Of a stretch of 64,000 nucleotides of DNA, positions 33,338 through 46,002 are shown in pieces. How positions within the stretch are numbered: the first letter of the stretch is position 1; every line of letters starts with the position of its first letter. The DNA comes from Silene latifolia (taxonomy: Eukaryota > Streptophyta > Magnoliopsida > Caryophyllales > Caryophyllaceae). Position numbers and translations under genes: made by a program. Location: positions 32,068,217 to 32,132,216 of the forward strand of contig NC_133534.1 of NCBI RefSeq assembly GCF_048544455.1, written 5' to 3'. The notes beneath the pieces were generated by a model. The model did not search any database. It was not told the DNA's origin and saw only the letters and a list, made by a program, of their open reading frames with translations.

Positions 33338-36300
33338 ATCTCCCACTTGTCCGAGACAAGTGTGCGTCACCAATTCTCTTGTTCTATTACAATCTCGCAC
33401 TCAATGCAAGGTGTCTCTCAGGTCATACTTGCATTTGATCATATCTTGAGTGGTTTCCTCGATCTGGAGTGTAACTGTCTGACCGGAATTATCTACCATA
33501 GATACCTTCCGAGTGTGGCCACGCATTTCCAGTTAACTACTCCTCGAGTGGTTTTGCGATTTCAAACAACCCTGACAAGGGGTGGACAATTCCTATCGTA
33601 CTATTCCCTTTGTTCAGCCACAGTTCATCATAACCCAAAATATACCCATTTGACCTCATTTACGACAGTCGTAGAGTATAAATCAAAGCTAATCAGAAAT
33701 TTGTGGCAACTTGGGCGAATAGTCTCTATCAAAAGAATTGACTCATAAGAATACTATAGCAGCTCTTGCCACAACAAGGCATTATGAATTACCAGAACTC
33801 TATAAGCGGTCACTGCCCGACATAGTTTCCCATACAGTCTTCCTATGTGATCGACTAGTCATCTCATATGACTCTATGACACTTGAACTTGCCATCAATC
33901 GCATCACACTCTAGTCACTTCGAGACGTCACCTCATATAAGTAACTAGGGGCGAATACTATGTCAATCCAGGAAACTTTAATGGGGTTCAATTTGTCTCT
34001 ACAACCCATTTGGATACGACAAGGTAACAGGTGAGTTTAATGAAACTCAAACTATAAATGCGATTATCACATATGAATAGTCAATACACTATTACTACTT
34101 CATATCCTATAATATTTAGTGTATAATTAACACTAGTTAAAATGCAATAAAAGCTTGGCAATTGGATATACCCTATATCCACATATTCCAACTTTGTCAA
34201 TTGCTATTTCCTTCAATTCAATGTTATTTTTAATAATTTGAATTTATTTCTAAGTATTTGTCTAGTCTTCTTACTAGACTTGAGCTCTTTAACTTGAAAG
34301 ATGCTCCCACTATTATCACATAACTTGTGATAAAGTCATTTGTAGAGGGATTCACCCTTAATCCCTACGTTGACCATTTTATCACAATTTACTTAGATTC
34401 CTTTTGTAGAATTTGCAATGCGCGAAACTAAAAAACCTTTCTAGTCTCTTACTCCAAAGTCAATAAGACATTCTAGGATTTCAACGAATCCTTTTTAGTT
34501 TGGAAACTAAAGTTTGTGCAACCCTTCAACACATAACTCAGTTTATCATCCAAACATATGAACAAGTCTTCAATTGTTATTTAAGGCTTTCACAAGACTA
34601 TCTTATGAATTAACTTGTTATTGACTCATTATGCTCCTAGCATATGGTTCATCACAGCACGTGCGTCTGTTGGCATACATGATCGTTCTAATGACGGAAA
34701 CATTAGCAATTGATTACATGTGATCAACAACTTGATAGGTTTAGTGAATGACTATGACTCCATCATAGCAATTCCACTTTCATCAACATGAATAACCCAT
34801 TCAACCTTGTTGATTTACAACAGATACGAAAGATCTTATCCTGATAAGACTCTCAACTCTATGCCAATATTCTCTCACATAGATTCAAAATCTAGAATAC
34901 TTTGCATCCCATTCCAAGTCTCTAATCACTCTTTCACAGAAGAGAGCATTGGTACATTATTCTCAATAAGTAATATGTTATCAACATATAAGACATGGAG
35001 AAACAATTCTAGCTCCCACTTATCTTCATGTATAATCATGATTCTTCAATCATGTGAATGAACCCATTCACTATTATCACATGAACGAAAAATATAATCC
35101 TTTAAAGCTTGCTTAAGACCATTCTAGGATCACTTAAGAAAGCTACGCACAAGATGTTAGGATTCTTAGATCTTTATCTAAGGTTTTGTGTTCCAAACAG
35201 TTCCTTCTCTAAATTCCCATTTTAGAAAAGCGAATTTTTATTTGCCATTTTTCATTAAAATGAAATGCGGCAATTCCTAACATAATTAATTTTGATCAAC
35301 ATCTTTATGTCATTCTTATGCATTTGAGTACTCTAAAGCTCTATTTACCTTTAAAGAGACCCTCGCTTTGAAGTAAATCTACTCTTGAGTAACAATTTTC
35401 GGATTGTAGTGTAATGGCTCGTGTGTAACATGGTCATAATACTATCACTTTTACAAGGCAATATTTTAACCAATAAGACATGTGTGATAAACTTCCACTG
35501 AACTATGCTCCCACTCTATCTTTATAGATTATAGTTCAACTATACTCCCACTCTATAGTTTCAATAGTTTCACAAAGTAACACTATAAGACATGTTTGTA
35601 ACGATCCAATCTTCTCCCACTCTATCTCTCAGAAATACATCTATCTTCTTGAGAGATAGCTTTGTGAGTTACAAACATATATATGGTGGAGTATTAGGAG
35701 TTTTATCTAGACTATGCATTAGCTTTCAAAAGGTCATCCCTATCATGGCAGTTTGATTCATGTAATATGCGAGTCTGATCCACGTCATTTGTTAAATAGA
35801 CTCTCTATTTTAGGTATCTCTTGGTTGACCATCCGTTTCGAATAATGTGTCCGTTTTGTATTGCAAATTCCCTACTTTATAAGTTCAATAGCTCATCACA
35901 ACTTTATAATCGATCTTACATTAGTAAGTTGTTACTTTTAGTAACAATGACATAAGAAGAATCAAATTCATAGCTTATGGACATATAATGATCTAATCAT
36001 TATATTTGTCTACTTGAACAATTTAAGTCGATAATCTTATATTTCACGATGCAAGTAGTATATGATGAAAGTCTTAGAACAAACGGTAACATAAAGCAAG
36101 TGACTTGGGTTGCAAACGAAGTCACCAATATCCAAAATACAACCCGTGTTTAAAGGATACAGACCAATTTCCAAGTCACACAAGAAAATCAAAATAGTTC
36201 TAAAAATCTCAAATACATCATAAAATTAAAGACAAAGCAAATTGAAGCCAAGCTTCCATATATCATCACGGCCGGCTACTTCTAGCTTCCCTCATGATCC

Positions 36301-36410
36301 TCTAAGCTTGCTTTTCCTTGCCTTTGTCCTTGCTATGAGGCCCTATTTACAATAAAAAGGGTAATCATCACAACTTGTATCAACATACCTAAGTTGAGAT
36401 TGAAACATAA
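33338..36410 (-). pseudogene. Degenerate copia pol and 3' untranslated remnant
   Basis: Minus-strand reading recovers the reverse transcriptase palm as HVLYVDNILLIEN (YVDN at 34977-34988, where active elements have YVDD). No long open frame remains. Integrase and RNase H could not be recognised by eye. The part next to the 3' LTR (33338-34200) looks like long non-coding sequence. Confidence 0.6.
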
Positions 36411-36423
36411 AATATAGGGATAG

Positions 36424-37338
36424 TCATATACCTACTGGAATAACCTTTGCAGCTTTAATATCGCCAAGATATTTTGAACAGTTTCTCTTCCAATGCCCAA
36501 CACCACAACAGTAGTGGCACTTGTCCCCGGATGGGGCACTGTACTTGGGCTTGGAGGAACTAGCTTCACAAGCTTTAGCTTTGTTCCTGTTGGGAGTTCG
36601 CTTCTTTCCCTTGTTCCCACTTTTCTTGAAAGTTCCCTTGCTCTTATGATTGACATTGAACACATCTTTGGTGGTGCTAACACTTAGCCCCATGTCCCTT
36701 TCGGCTTGCACAAGAATTTTGTGCAACTCATCAAAGGAGACTTTCTTGTGTTGCATATTAAAATTCCCCCGGAATTGAACATATGCTTTGATTTTGTTGA
36801 GGGAATGAAGAATACAATCAATCACGAGTTCGTCGGGAATTTCCACCTTATGCATTTTCAAGGTCTCAACATGCTCCATCAACTTGAGCACATGAGGGCT
36901 AACTTTTTGGCCCTCCTTAAAGTTGAGATCAATGAATGCGGAAGCCGCTTCATATTGTATGATCCGTGGAGCTCGTGAAAACATGTTCACAAGTTTCATG
37001 TAGATCTTTTGAGCGGTGCTAATCTTTATAGCACTTCTTTGGAGTTCGGTCTCCATTGCAAAGATCAACACGTTTTTGATCGCGGACGACTCCTTTTGGT
37101 AAACCTCATAGGCTTGCCTAGCGGCGGCGGTGGACCTAGCATTAGGTTCGGTGGGAGATGCCTCGATAAGGTAACGAAGCTTGTCGTCACCCTCCGAGGC
37201 AAAACGAAGTTGCGCGTCCCAATCGACGAAATTGAACCCATTCTTTTCTCACTTACAACGATCCACGAAGGATCGGAGTCATGACACATTGGTGAGCTTG
37301 TTGGAACTAGTGGTTTCGGACGTGATTGGAGTTGCCAT
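36424..37338 (-). pseudogene. copia gag with two stop codons
   Basis: Starts at an ATG at 37338. Two in-frame TGA codons (37281-37279 and 37251-37249) interrupt the N-terminal region. The rest is open: the UBN2-like gag core (KLVNMFSRAPRIIQYEAASA, LDEL-type DELVIDCILHSLNKIKAYV) and a CCHC knuckle CHYCCGVGHWKRNC near the end. It stops where active elements run on into protease. Functionally it would form the capsid. Confidence 0.8.
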
Positions 37339-39804
37339 TGTAATTGAGAAAACGATTTTGACTACAAGATAGGAAGTGAAGGAATTAATGAACATCCATT
37401 ATTTTGACAATACTTGTAAACATTTTAAATAAGTTATAGCATTTATATAGTGACCTCTACCCAACTATCATAAATGATTCCGAGATCCAAATTCATATTA
37501 ATACGGGTACGGTGAGCCGAGTCATCCCTTATTAATATAAATCGTTGGAATAACCTCTTAATCAATTCTACTTCTAGAACTCTCGGTCGATAAAAATTAC
37601 TCTAATTTTCATCTTTAGCCCAGAACACATGCGACTACGGTCACTAATACTTTCGTTGATCTCAATCCAAATTTCGATGTAATAACATTTTATTACCCAC
37701 TTACCCAACGTAACAAGCTTAGTACCCCGGTGAGCCGAATCTAATTCCTTATGAAATTGGGATTCATGGTTTCTACTATTTGGTAAGGCTAATTCTCAAT
37801 TATTAAAAGTGAGAGGTCTTGTCAATTTATTATCTATCACGTTTTAAGTGAACTAAAGCAGTGAACTACGATAATTGTAATTGACACGGTCGATGACTCG
37901 ATATGAAATGCATGTGTTGTTATGGCGATTTGGCAATGCATGTAACATATTAAAAGAAATTCAAAGCAATAATAAAAATTCCTAGTATGACCTTCATTAA
38001 AATAGAAAATCAAATAATCTATTACATATTCGGAAACGAACTCCTTTGGTCCCTTGAATCTTCAAGTGGCACGTTTCCCAAGAACACCGTCTTCGTCGGA
38101 TCACCTTTCCGAATGGCACCGTCTTTGAAGATACTCCATAATTACAAATAATAAAAATACAAAGCTATTCCTATTATACATTTGTAAAATGGAAAAACTA
38201 ATAAAAATAAAAATAAAAGTTATACGAGATCACATTAAATTATAACCGAATCAATATTCCCTTTTATTATGGGTAATATCGATTAAAACTAAGGTCATAC
38301 TAAGATAAAATTACATAATTCAAAATTATATAAATAAAAAATATTCAACAATTGAAATATGCAGCATATTTTTTTTGGTGTTGACCAGGAGTATCCCCTA
38401 CCGACAGCTGGGGCAATCTCCTCCGAGGTACTGAAGGCAATTTAATGGGTTGACCCCTCCCAAGTTTGACCTTTTTCATTCACAAGAGTCAGGAATCGAA
38501 ACCCTGACCACTTGTTTAAGAGATGAGAACCCTTAGCACTTACACCAGCCAACTTTGGTAAATATGCAGCATTATAATATGTATCTATCATACAAAATTA
38601 TGTGCCAAATCGCCCTATTTAACTTATATCTTTTATATAACCCGGTTTTATGGAAATGTGTGATAATAACTCTTTTAAAATCACAAATTAACACTTAAAT
38701 CACATTTAAGCTCAAGTTAATTATTCTAACACTCTTAGGACTCAAAAATTAGTCATCACTCAATTTTTGACAATAATTCAACTTGATTTAAGTTTTATGC
38801 TCATTTTTTACCTTAAAATCATAATATTTATGAAATAAATTCAAATTTAATTACAATAATTTTGAATTTTAAATTTTTGAACATTCTGGAATATATACAT
38901 GACACTCATAATGTCAAAAATCATGGTTACAATTTTCGAATTAATTTTGAGAAAATATAGTTGCATTTTATCGATTTTATCTCATAAACATCTAAAGTAT
39001 CCAAAAATTAATCCAATCAAATTTAAAACTTTAGATCTCATTAGTGGAATATTTATGAAACCTAGAATAATTTTTTCATGCCACGCAATTTGTTTTAGCT
39101 ATTTATGCTAAAATAGTCACTATTTATGCCATTTTTACACTAAAAATTCATAAATCATGCTAAATGAGATCATTTAATCTCAAAATTTACATACACTCTG
39201 TAAATTATGCATGTGACAACATATTAAAGTTTCATGGCCTAATTCGAAATTTAACTATTGTTAACCATTTTACCTCTTTTAATCCATTTTTATCTCATAA
39301 AAATCATAAATAATGCAATATTAATCCAATTAATACGAAATTTTACACACAACTTGTAAAATATGCATGTAAGGTCATATAAAATATTCAAGGTCAGAGA
39401 GTAAGTTTAACCATTTTTAGTCATTTTAACCTCTATTTATGCCATTTTTTTTTCTAAAAATTCATAAATCATGAAATATTAATAACATTAATATGATATT
39501 TTACATGCAATACATAAAATATTAATGTGAGGTCATATTAAAATACCATGTCCAGTAGTGAAGTTTAACTTATTTTAGTGAATAAAAGTTCATTTTACTC
39601 ATAAAAATGTAATAAATCACTAAAAATCATTAAAATGAGCAATAAATTTTCATAAATCATAAAAATGACCAAAAAAATTTTAGGACCAGAATATATAACA
39701 TGCATAATTATTTCGTGGCTTACTCATATAAATCACAAATTTTTAGTTTTATATGTTAACATTTTAACTCAGAAAAATAATAACCGATTATGCAACATTC
39801 TTAT
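37339..39804 (-). other. Leader of minus-strand copia, AT-rich, with nested SINE
   Basis: About 2.5 kb between primer site and gag. 38640-39680 is composed of loosely repeated TTTTTATG / CATAAATCATG motifs. No ORF of interest. Confidence 0.55.
38368..38559 (-). mobile_element. tRNA-derived SINE with 13-bp duplication
   Basis: Flanked by an exact 13-bp duplication AAATATGCAGCAT (38355-38367, 38560-38572). On the minus strand it begins near TTGGCTGGTGTAAGTG (pol III box A like), has GGTTTCGATTCC (box B like) and ends in an A tail (T run at 38368-38376 on the plus strand). About 190 bp. Confidence 0.85.
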
Positions 39805-39816
39805 GCTCTGATACCA
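39805..39816 (-). other. Primer-binding site of minus-strand copia
   Basis: GCTCTGATACCA on the plus strand is TGGTATCAGAGC on the minus strand, two bases from the 5' LTR. Confidence 0.9.
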
Positions 39817-39818
39817 CT

Positions 39819-41136
39819 TGTTAGGTACATATACCTATTATTAGACTCCTCTAATAGTGAACTAATTAACTTCTTAATTATTTGTTCTTTAGATCTAGTG
39901 CATGCATAACAAAATAAGAGATTTATGAGGAAAAACAATGTCCCTTACGTTGTTAGATGGTTCGAAATATAGCGCAGAAGTAAGGTCACCTTCCTTCACT
40001 TGTTCTTCAGCTTAATGTGTTGGATGATCCTACAAAATCCCAAAGTAGAGATCCTCCTTAGATTGCACCCAAGACTTATCCCTTAAACTAGTATACTAAT
40101 TAACTAGATTAATAAACTAGTATCCTTAAATTTAATTCTAATATTATCACTATTACTACACTAATAATCTTTATTAGATATTAGAATGGATGAACAAATG
40201 CTTGTGAATCTAAAAACCTTGTTTTTAGTGAGATAGAGAGAATATGAGAGTATTTGCATGTGGAGTAAGTGAATGAGTGAGTAAGTAAAAAATGAAAACA
40301 AAAGTTCTCATAAAGAGAAGGTGAGGACGGGTAAGGTGTGTCCAAAGGGGCATCTTACTTTCCTCTTTTTGTCTTCACAAGAATTGGATGTGTAAGATGT
40401 GTAAGAGTAGGTGTAAGGCTAGTTGTAGGTAGGCATCATCATGCCATTTTATCAAATAAAATAAAAACAACCAAAACCCACTAACACACCCTTCATTTCG
40501 GTCCAACCTCCATAAAATGGACCACCATTTTATTTTGTCAATTTGTCATTTGTCACACAATATGTCACATATTGTATTTTACATGTTATTAATTAGTTTA
40601 ATGCATATTTATCACATAAATATCATTTTAAAAATTAATTAAATTACATACAACCAATTGACTAGAGATACTTGATCACATGAATAAAATGGGTCATATA
40701 ATTATAATTCACAACATTTTGTACTTATAATTAATCAGTCATTCTTATCTCTATTGTTTCTCAAACAATAAACAATTTTAGTAATAAAGCATTTTTATTA
40801 CTAAAATAAATCTTATTTAATCCCATTACAATAAGATATCAATATTCTCTCTCACAAGTAAATTGTTCAATTTTTAAGGAATTGATCACCTTGTATCGTC
40901 ATACAATTAATCAATTTATCTAGTAAGGGAGTTGTCTTTTAGGTATGACCTTAAGGGATCAACTGACCACCACCGTCATACGACAATAATGTCAAACTCT
41001 AGTCAGCCAATCATTACCGATTAATGATGATCAGTTGATTATATAATAAATCATCCCTCACGTATTCTTAATATGAGATTTAATTATGATATTAAATCAT
41101 GTGATCGCACTATTGTTGAGGACACATTTTCCAACA
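39819..41136 (-). repeat. 5' LTR of minus-strand copia
   Basis: 1318 bp, same ends as the LTR at 32051. It has extra TATTACTACACTAATAATC-type sequence near 40148-40178 that the other LTR lacks. Confidence 0.9.
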
Positions 41137-41389
41137 GTTAGTTCCTCCACCTAATGATCTTCACATTCTTATAGAGAATAATTAATGAAACAAAAATAGT
41201 AAGATATATAGATCGGTGAATTGTTTTATATGTATTGATCGCTTAAATGTATGTGGAGGCATTTATAATATATATACACACTCCAATTATTATTTAGTGA
41301 TTATATTTTGATGGAACCGTAGTTTATACTTCATATAACTACGTAAGATTACACTACACCATCTTAACTAAACCCTTTAATCAAATAAA

Positions 41390-41820
41390 TTATTTATTTA
41401 TCAACCAGCTTTTTGAATTTTGACGCGAGAATACAAATTACAAATGTATGAGACCATAAATGGGGGAAAGATAAAAATGATAACTTGAATTATTATGAAT
41501 GTCTGTTTTCTATTTAATAATTTTAATCTAATTATATTAAGATAATTATATTAAAATGTATTTGATCTACTTATATTCAGATCATTTTATTAATTTTTTT
41601 AAAGTAATAAGAAATCTACTTTTATTAGAATGATTTTATTAAATTTGTTTCGAAATCTACCCTTATTAGAATAATTTTATTAAAAATTGCTTGAATTATT
41701 AATTTTTTTTCGAAATCTACTTTTATTAGGATAATTTTATTAAAATTTGTTTTAAATTAGGAATTCTAACAAGGTTGGACTCTCTAATATCGCTCGAAAA
41801 GTTCCTACTTTATATATATG
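41390..41820 (-). mobile_element. Helitron-like element with ATCTAC repeats (copy A)
   Basis: Repeats of GAAATCTACTTTTATTAGAATAATTTTATTA occur from 41540 to 41745 (listed here by core ATCTACTTTTATTAGAA). It ends GGACTCTCTAATAT...GTTCCTACTTTATATATATG, the same terminus as the block ending at 49219, which on the minus strand would be a Helitron 5' end. Confidence 0.4.
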
Positions 41821-43460
41821 TACTATTTGAACAGCATGTGCGATGCACAGAGCTCCCATTAGGATCATCTGTATAAATATAGCCCCTATTTGGTAAACAG
41901 TAGGTTTATATTAGCAGAAGCAGATTGTAAAAGCAGATTATAATTAACTGATTTTAGTAGCAGTTTTGACTAACATTTATAATAGCAGAGTTTGCTAGAA
42001 GTGTTTGGTAATTAGCGGTTTCATATTAGCAGACTGCTTATTTTTCTTCTAAAATGACTAATATAGATATGAATCATTATTGACAATATATGTTTTCAAG
42101 AGTAAAATTGTCAATTAAAATATTTTTCATCCGCTAATCGAATAAGCTGGGGGGAGCAGCATATTGTAAAATAATAGATTGCACCCCAATCTACTATTTC
42201 AGTATGCTATCTACCAAACACCTCAAATAGCATATTGACAAGTCAAACATGCTAAAAGCCCTCAATATGCTAAAAATCTATCAATCCAACGTTTACCAAA
42301 ATAAACACCCCCTATATTCTATAGTTAACAAAAAAAAGTTCAACTATGTTTAACTCATTGATAAATAAAAGTTCGTGGTTGGTGTAGTTGATCATCAATG
42401 AACTATTAGTGCTTTTAGCATAGAAGTTTTGTCATTTAATAGTTATCATTTTAGTTGTAAAACATCAAGTAACATTGTAAGATGACGTAGTTAGTTTTTT
42501 CATTATTGTTATAAGCATCACTGATTTTTAATTAAATACAAAACGTTATCTCCATAAACATAGTGCAACACTGCAGCCTACCAAATGAACCACCCTTAAT
42601 AATAGAGACATACCTTTATGAGTTTTGCAAATTATTTTAACTTATAACAACTACATAAAACTAAATGGTATTACGTAAAGCAATATGTATCATAATTATC
42701 TATATTTAGTGTATTTAGAGAAAATATTAGATCTCTTATAGCATAAGTTTACCTTGACTTTCTACAATTAAGAGTGTTTTGGTCTATATACTTATCGTAA
42801 AATCAAATCCATACTAAATTCCAATAAAATTAGTAGTCTCTAAATAACAGTACAAAAATATATGTGATTCTATTACATAGAATGCACGAGGCTTCCATTA
42901 GGATCATCTTTTACAATATGCATGTTGAATGTTCTAAGAATTTGTTGAACAATAGATTGCAAACGTTGGTTTAATTTACATTGTCATGGTATGGCAGTAG
43001 AATTCTATTAAGTTGATAAAAAAAAGAGCCTAACTATGTTGAAAATCGGAACATACAAAACTATTGGGTTGATTATTGATGGATCATCGATCCATTTAAC
43101 ATAAAAGCTACTCTTAATTATATTACGTAGGTACCTAATTTTATTGTTGTACGCACCACCTACTTTAGTCAATTTAAAACGTCATTCCCAAAAATGAGGT
43201 TTAATTCCTTAAAATGAACACGTGATAACTGAGACTGACTTTTATAAGATTCACAAATTAGATTAACTTACATTATCTACCAATATATTCCATTTTGTAA
43301 GCATACGACAATGTAAATGTTGAATGGTGATACGCAAAACAACAGGTATCTCAATTATATATGTAAACTGTTTGGAGGATTTTTGTTCGATCTCTAAACA
43401 ATAAATTTGTTTTTGACTATCTACCATTATGACTGGTTGTTCCTCATGAACTTAATACGA
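41821..43460 (-). mobile_element. Helitron-like DNA, tandem copies 2 and 3
   Basis: 41821-42870 aligns to 30017-30640, interrupted by a MITE. A second, more diverged copy follows from about 42880 (TGCACGAGGCTTCCATTAGG) to 43460. The first copy begins directly at the terminus of the block ending at 41820, so elements sit end to end. Confidence 0.45.
41882..42313. mobile_element. MITE, family M1 (copy 4)
   Basis: Left AGCCCCTATTTGGTAAAC; right, reverse-complemented, AGGGGGTGTTTATTTTGGTA. Interior closely matches 2153-2503. Comparison with 30060-30075 shows the unoccupied sequence of the host Helitron-like repeat, which supports these ends. Confidence 0.7.
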
Positions 43461-44637
43461 AATATATAATACGGCTTCTAGTTTTGTAGATGTGGGATAT
43501 ATTTTTTTGAGTGAATTAACGATCAACTTTTCAAAGTTTGACCTCTAAAAAGCAAATTAAGAGTTTTGCGAGGATTGGAGGGAATTGGATATTAAGATAC
43601 TACTGTTAAACTCGATTAGTTTTAGATTTAAGGGAAATTCCCACTTGTACCCCTCTGCTATTGACTAATCTCATTTGTACCCCTTCTTTTCAGGGAAGCC
43701 CACTTGTACCCTCCAACTTTCTAATTATTCTCACTTATACCCTTAAATATAGTAAATGATAAATGTTGAGGATAAAGTGGGGAAGAATGGTAAAAAAATG
43801 AATGTTGAAAATGAAGTGGAGTCATATAAAATGAATTTGGAGGGAAAAACGATGTTTGTTGAAGAGAAAACAAATATTCCAATTAGATATGCTTCTTCAT
43901 ATTATTTATGAAGCCTTTAAAATCTTATTTGATACCTTGACGGTACTTCACACTTCTTCCTCACTTCATAATGACATGCGAGAATTCATTTCAAGTCTTA
44001 ATTGTTGGCGCTTAATATTATGGATGTAATAACCCGGATTTATAAAACAAAAGAAAAACTTATATAAAATGAATATTAGAGTACGATACTGATAAAAGGG
44101 TCAAGGTGGCGGAAACACCTGACCAATCCGGTTCGCTACTAAATCCAAAACTGCTAATACATTATTCGAAGGTTCTTAAAACATAAGGCAAACTCCTAAT
44201 TCATTATTAAGCTCGCTTCGCACATTCCTCAAGCAAGCATCATCCAAACAGCAAACATCCGAACAACCTGAGAATGGGGGGTCGACAATCAGTCGGGAGT
44301 AACTAGATGCTCTCCCAGTCACGTTTACAACAATTGAATATAATCAACAATCATTAACAAATGAAATGTAAAACCATTAAACATGTGAGATTATCTATAC
44401 TCATGAAACCCCAACACGTCTTACCATGACTTATCAACCTTAGACGAATGCAATCATGCAACCTAGACCATATGCAACCACTAGATAATGAACACTTACA
44501 AGACTAGTATCGACAAACGACCACATCAACGAAAGGCACAAAGCTAGCATTAAAGCATAGCAAACATGGCGACACACAATCCACAGCACCAGAAGGCACA
44601 AAGCTATCATCAAAGCATAGCCGAATAAAGCGAACGT

Positions 44638-44876
44638 CGTTAGAGCGTATAACGCACTGCCTCTAACTGCTAGAGCGTATAACGCACTGCCTCTAGCTGA
44701 TGGAGTGTATAACACACTGCCTCCATCGTTGTGGAGCGTATAACGCACTGCCTCCAAGGTACTATGTATAGCGTATAACCACTGCTTATATGTCTCAGAC
44801 CTGGCCAGACTCTCGGTGCAATAACTGTACACTGAACGACACTCGGGGAACAGAGCGCATAAGGCACTGCTTATGT
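44638..44876. repeat. Minisatellite of about 30-bp units
   Basis: Core GAGCGTATAACGCACTGCCT recurs at about 44643, 44672, 44703 (variant), 44733 and looser at 44770 and 44852. The minus-strand ORF across it (44440-44898) reflects the repeat, not a gene. Confidence 0.75.
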
Positions 44877-45198
44877 TACCCCCCCGACCATAGACCATTC
44901 ACCAGTCCCCGAAGGGTAGCATTTGTTCGTTTCGATAGTATACAACTGATACTACCGTCATCTATTCAAACCAACCAACAAATAAATGCACAGTATAACT
45001 GACTATACTAACCTGCGTGAACGACATCACGACTCAACTCATAAGATAGTATAACTGGCCATCCTACTTATCATGTGAACAAGAGTAACAAAGATATATG
45101 CAAACACGAGGACATAACACGTTGAACACAATACAACAACTGAAACAAGTATAAGCAACCAATGTTATAGTAACTTTAGCTATAACTTTAACATTAAC

Positions 45199-45513
45199 TG
45201 TAACACCCCACAGTAATTGAAGAGGTCCAGTGATAGGCTTAAATGACTAGTGCTTAAAGGGATTTGATGTACTACTCATATCAACAAAGTGCACTTTCTT
45301 TTATGGTCATCCATGCGAAAGAACTCCAAAGTTAAGCGTGCTTGACTGGGAGTAGTCTTAGGATGGGTGACCTCCTGGGAAGGTTTCCGGGATGCGCATG
45401 AGTGAGGACAAAATGCGTTGTAAAGGACCCGTGTTGATATGTGGGCCATGTACACAGCCTGGTGAGCTATCATAAGTAACCGCTCCCGACCCGGTTTGGG
45501 CCGGGGTGTTACA
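45199..45513 (+). repeat. Cassandra 5' LTR
   Basis: TGTAACACCCCAC to GGGGTGTTACA, 315 bp. Confidence 0.95.
45310..45388 (+). ncRNA. 5S rRNA-like segment in Cassandra 5' LTR
   Basis: Matches the second half of plant 5S rRNA: GAACTCCAAAGTTAAGCGTG then CTTGACTGGGAGTAGT and GGATGGGTGACCTCCTGGGA. The pol III box A (AGTTAAGCGTGCTTG, 45330-45344) and box C (45362-45381) are present. The 5S start region is diverged. It is a promoter-bearing relic, not a ribosomal gene. Confidence 0.85.
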
Positions 45514-45515
45514 AG

Positions 45516-45527
45516 TGGTATCAGAGC
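45516..45527 (+). other. Cassandra primer-binding site
   Basis: TGGTATCAGAGC, two bases after the 5' LTR. Confidence 0.9.
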
Positions 45528-45687
45528 AACCCTGCGACCGTGTGGTGATCGGAGTCAGGTTTGATACGCTCCTGGAGGCAGTGGTTATACGCTCCATTGT
45601 GATCACACACCTAGCGGGGAGGATTCTGGGTTAGCGGTTATGCTCCCAGGCGCAACGAGGACGTTGCGTTCTTCAAGTGGGAGTGAC

Positions 45688-46002
45688 TGTAACACCCCAC
45701 GGTAATTGAAGAGGTCCAGCGATAGGCTTAAATGACTAGTGCTTAAAGGGATTTGATGTACTACTCATATCAACAAAGTGCACTTTCTTTTATGGTCATC
45801 CATGCGAAAGAACTCCAAAGTTAAGTGTGCTTGACTGGGAGTAGTCTTAGGATGGGTGACCTCCTGGGAAGGTTTCCGGGATGCGCATGAGTGAGGACAA
45901 AATGCGCTGTAAAGGACCCGTGTTGATCTGTGGGCCATGTACACAGCCTGGTGAGCTATCATGAGTAACCGCTCCCGACCCGGTTTGGGCCGGGGTGTTA
46001 CA
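45688..46002 (+). repeat. Cassandra 3' LTR
   Basis: 315 bp, preceded by a purine-rich AAGTGGGAGTGA. The 5S-like box A (from 45819) reads TTAAGTGTGC, one base off the canonical TTAAGCGTGC kept in the 5' LTR; box C (45851-45870) is unchanged. Confidence 0.95.

Larger units (their letters stand above)
32051..41136 (-). mobile_element. Ty1/copia LTR retrotransposon (minus strand, 9.1 kb)
   Basis: Two LTRs (39819-41136 as 5' LTR, 32051-33337 as 3' LTR) and an exact duplication GTTAG (32046-32050, 41137-41141). The tRNA-Met primer site lies next to the 5' LTR on the minus strand. Order on that strand: long AT-rich leader, gag with stops, degenerate reverse transcriptase, 3' LTR. A SINE is nested in the leader. 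The LTRs differ by many substitutions and an indel of about 27-30 bp, so it is older than the copia at 2722. It lies within the presumed P450 intron in antisense. Confidence 0.9.
45199..46002 (+). mobile_element. Cassandra TRIM retrotransposon
   Basis: Two 315-bp LTRs (45199-45513, 45688-46002), a 174-bp internal region with a tRNA-Met primer site and no coding capacity, and a perfect duplication TTAAC (45194-45198, 46003-46007). Each LTR contains a 5S rRNA-like segment, the defining trait of Cassandra. I count six LTR mismatches by eye (about 2%). It depends on other retrotransposons for its proteins. Confidence 0.95.

Noticed and set aside
33314..33748. 144-codon plus-strand ORF
   Set aside because: Antisense to the 3' non-coding part of the minus-strand copia; no domain.
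36424..37071. Host zinc-knuckle gene
   Set aside because: The CCHC protein is copia gag, inside a bounded element next to a tRNA-Met primer site.
37009..37372. Plus-strand ORFs opposite gag
   Set aside because: Shadows of the gag coding region in antisense.
44638..44876. CRISPR-like array of about 30-bp repeats
   Set aside because: Contiguous minisatellite units without unique spacers, in a plant genome.
44440..44898. 152-codon minus-strand ORF
   Set aside because: Crosses a minisatellite in a solo LTR and repeats ALYALAVRGS-type units; no domain.
45310..45388. A functional 5S rRNA gene
   Set aside because: Only part of the 5S sequence is conserved and it lies in both LTRs of a TRIM element; it is not in a 5S tandem array.
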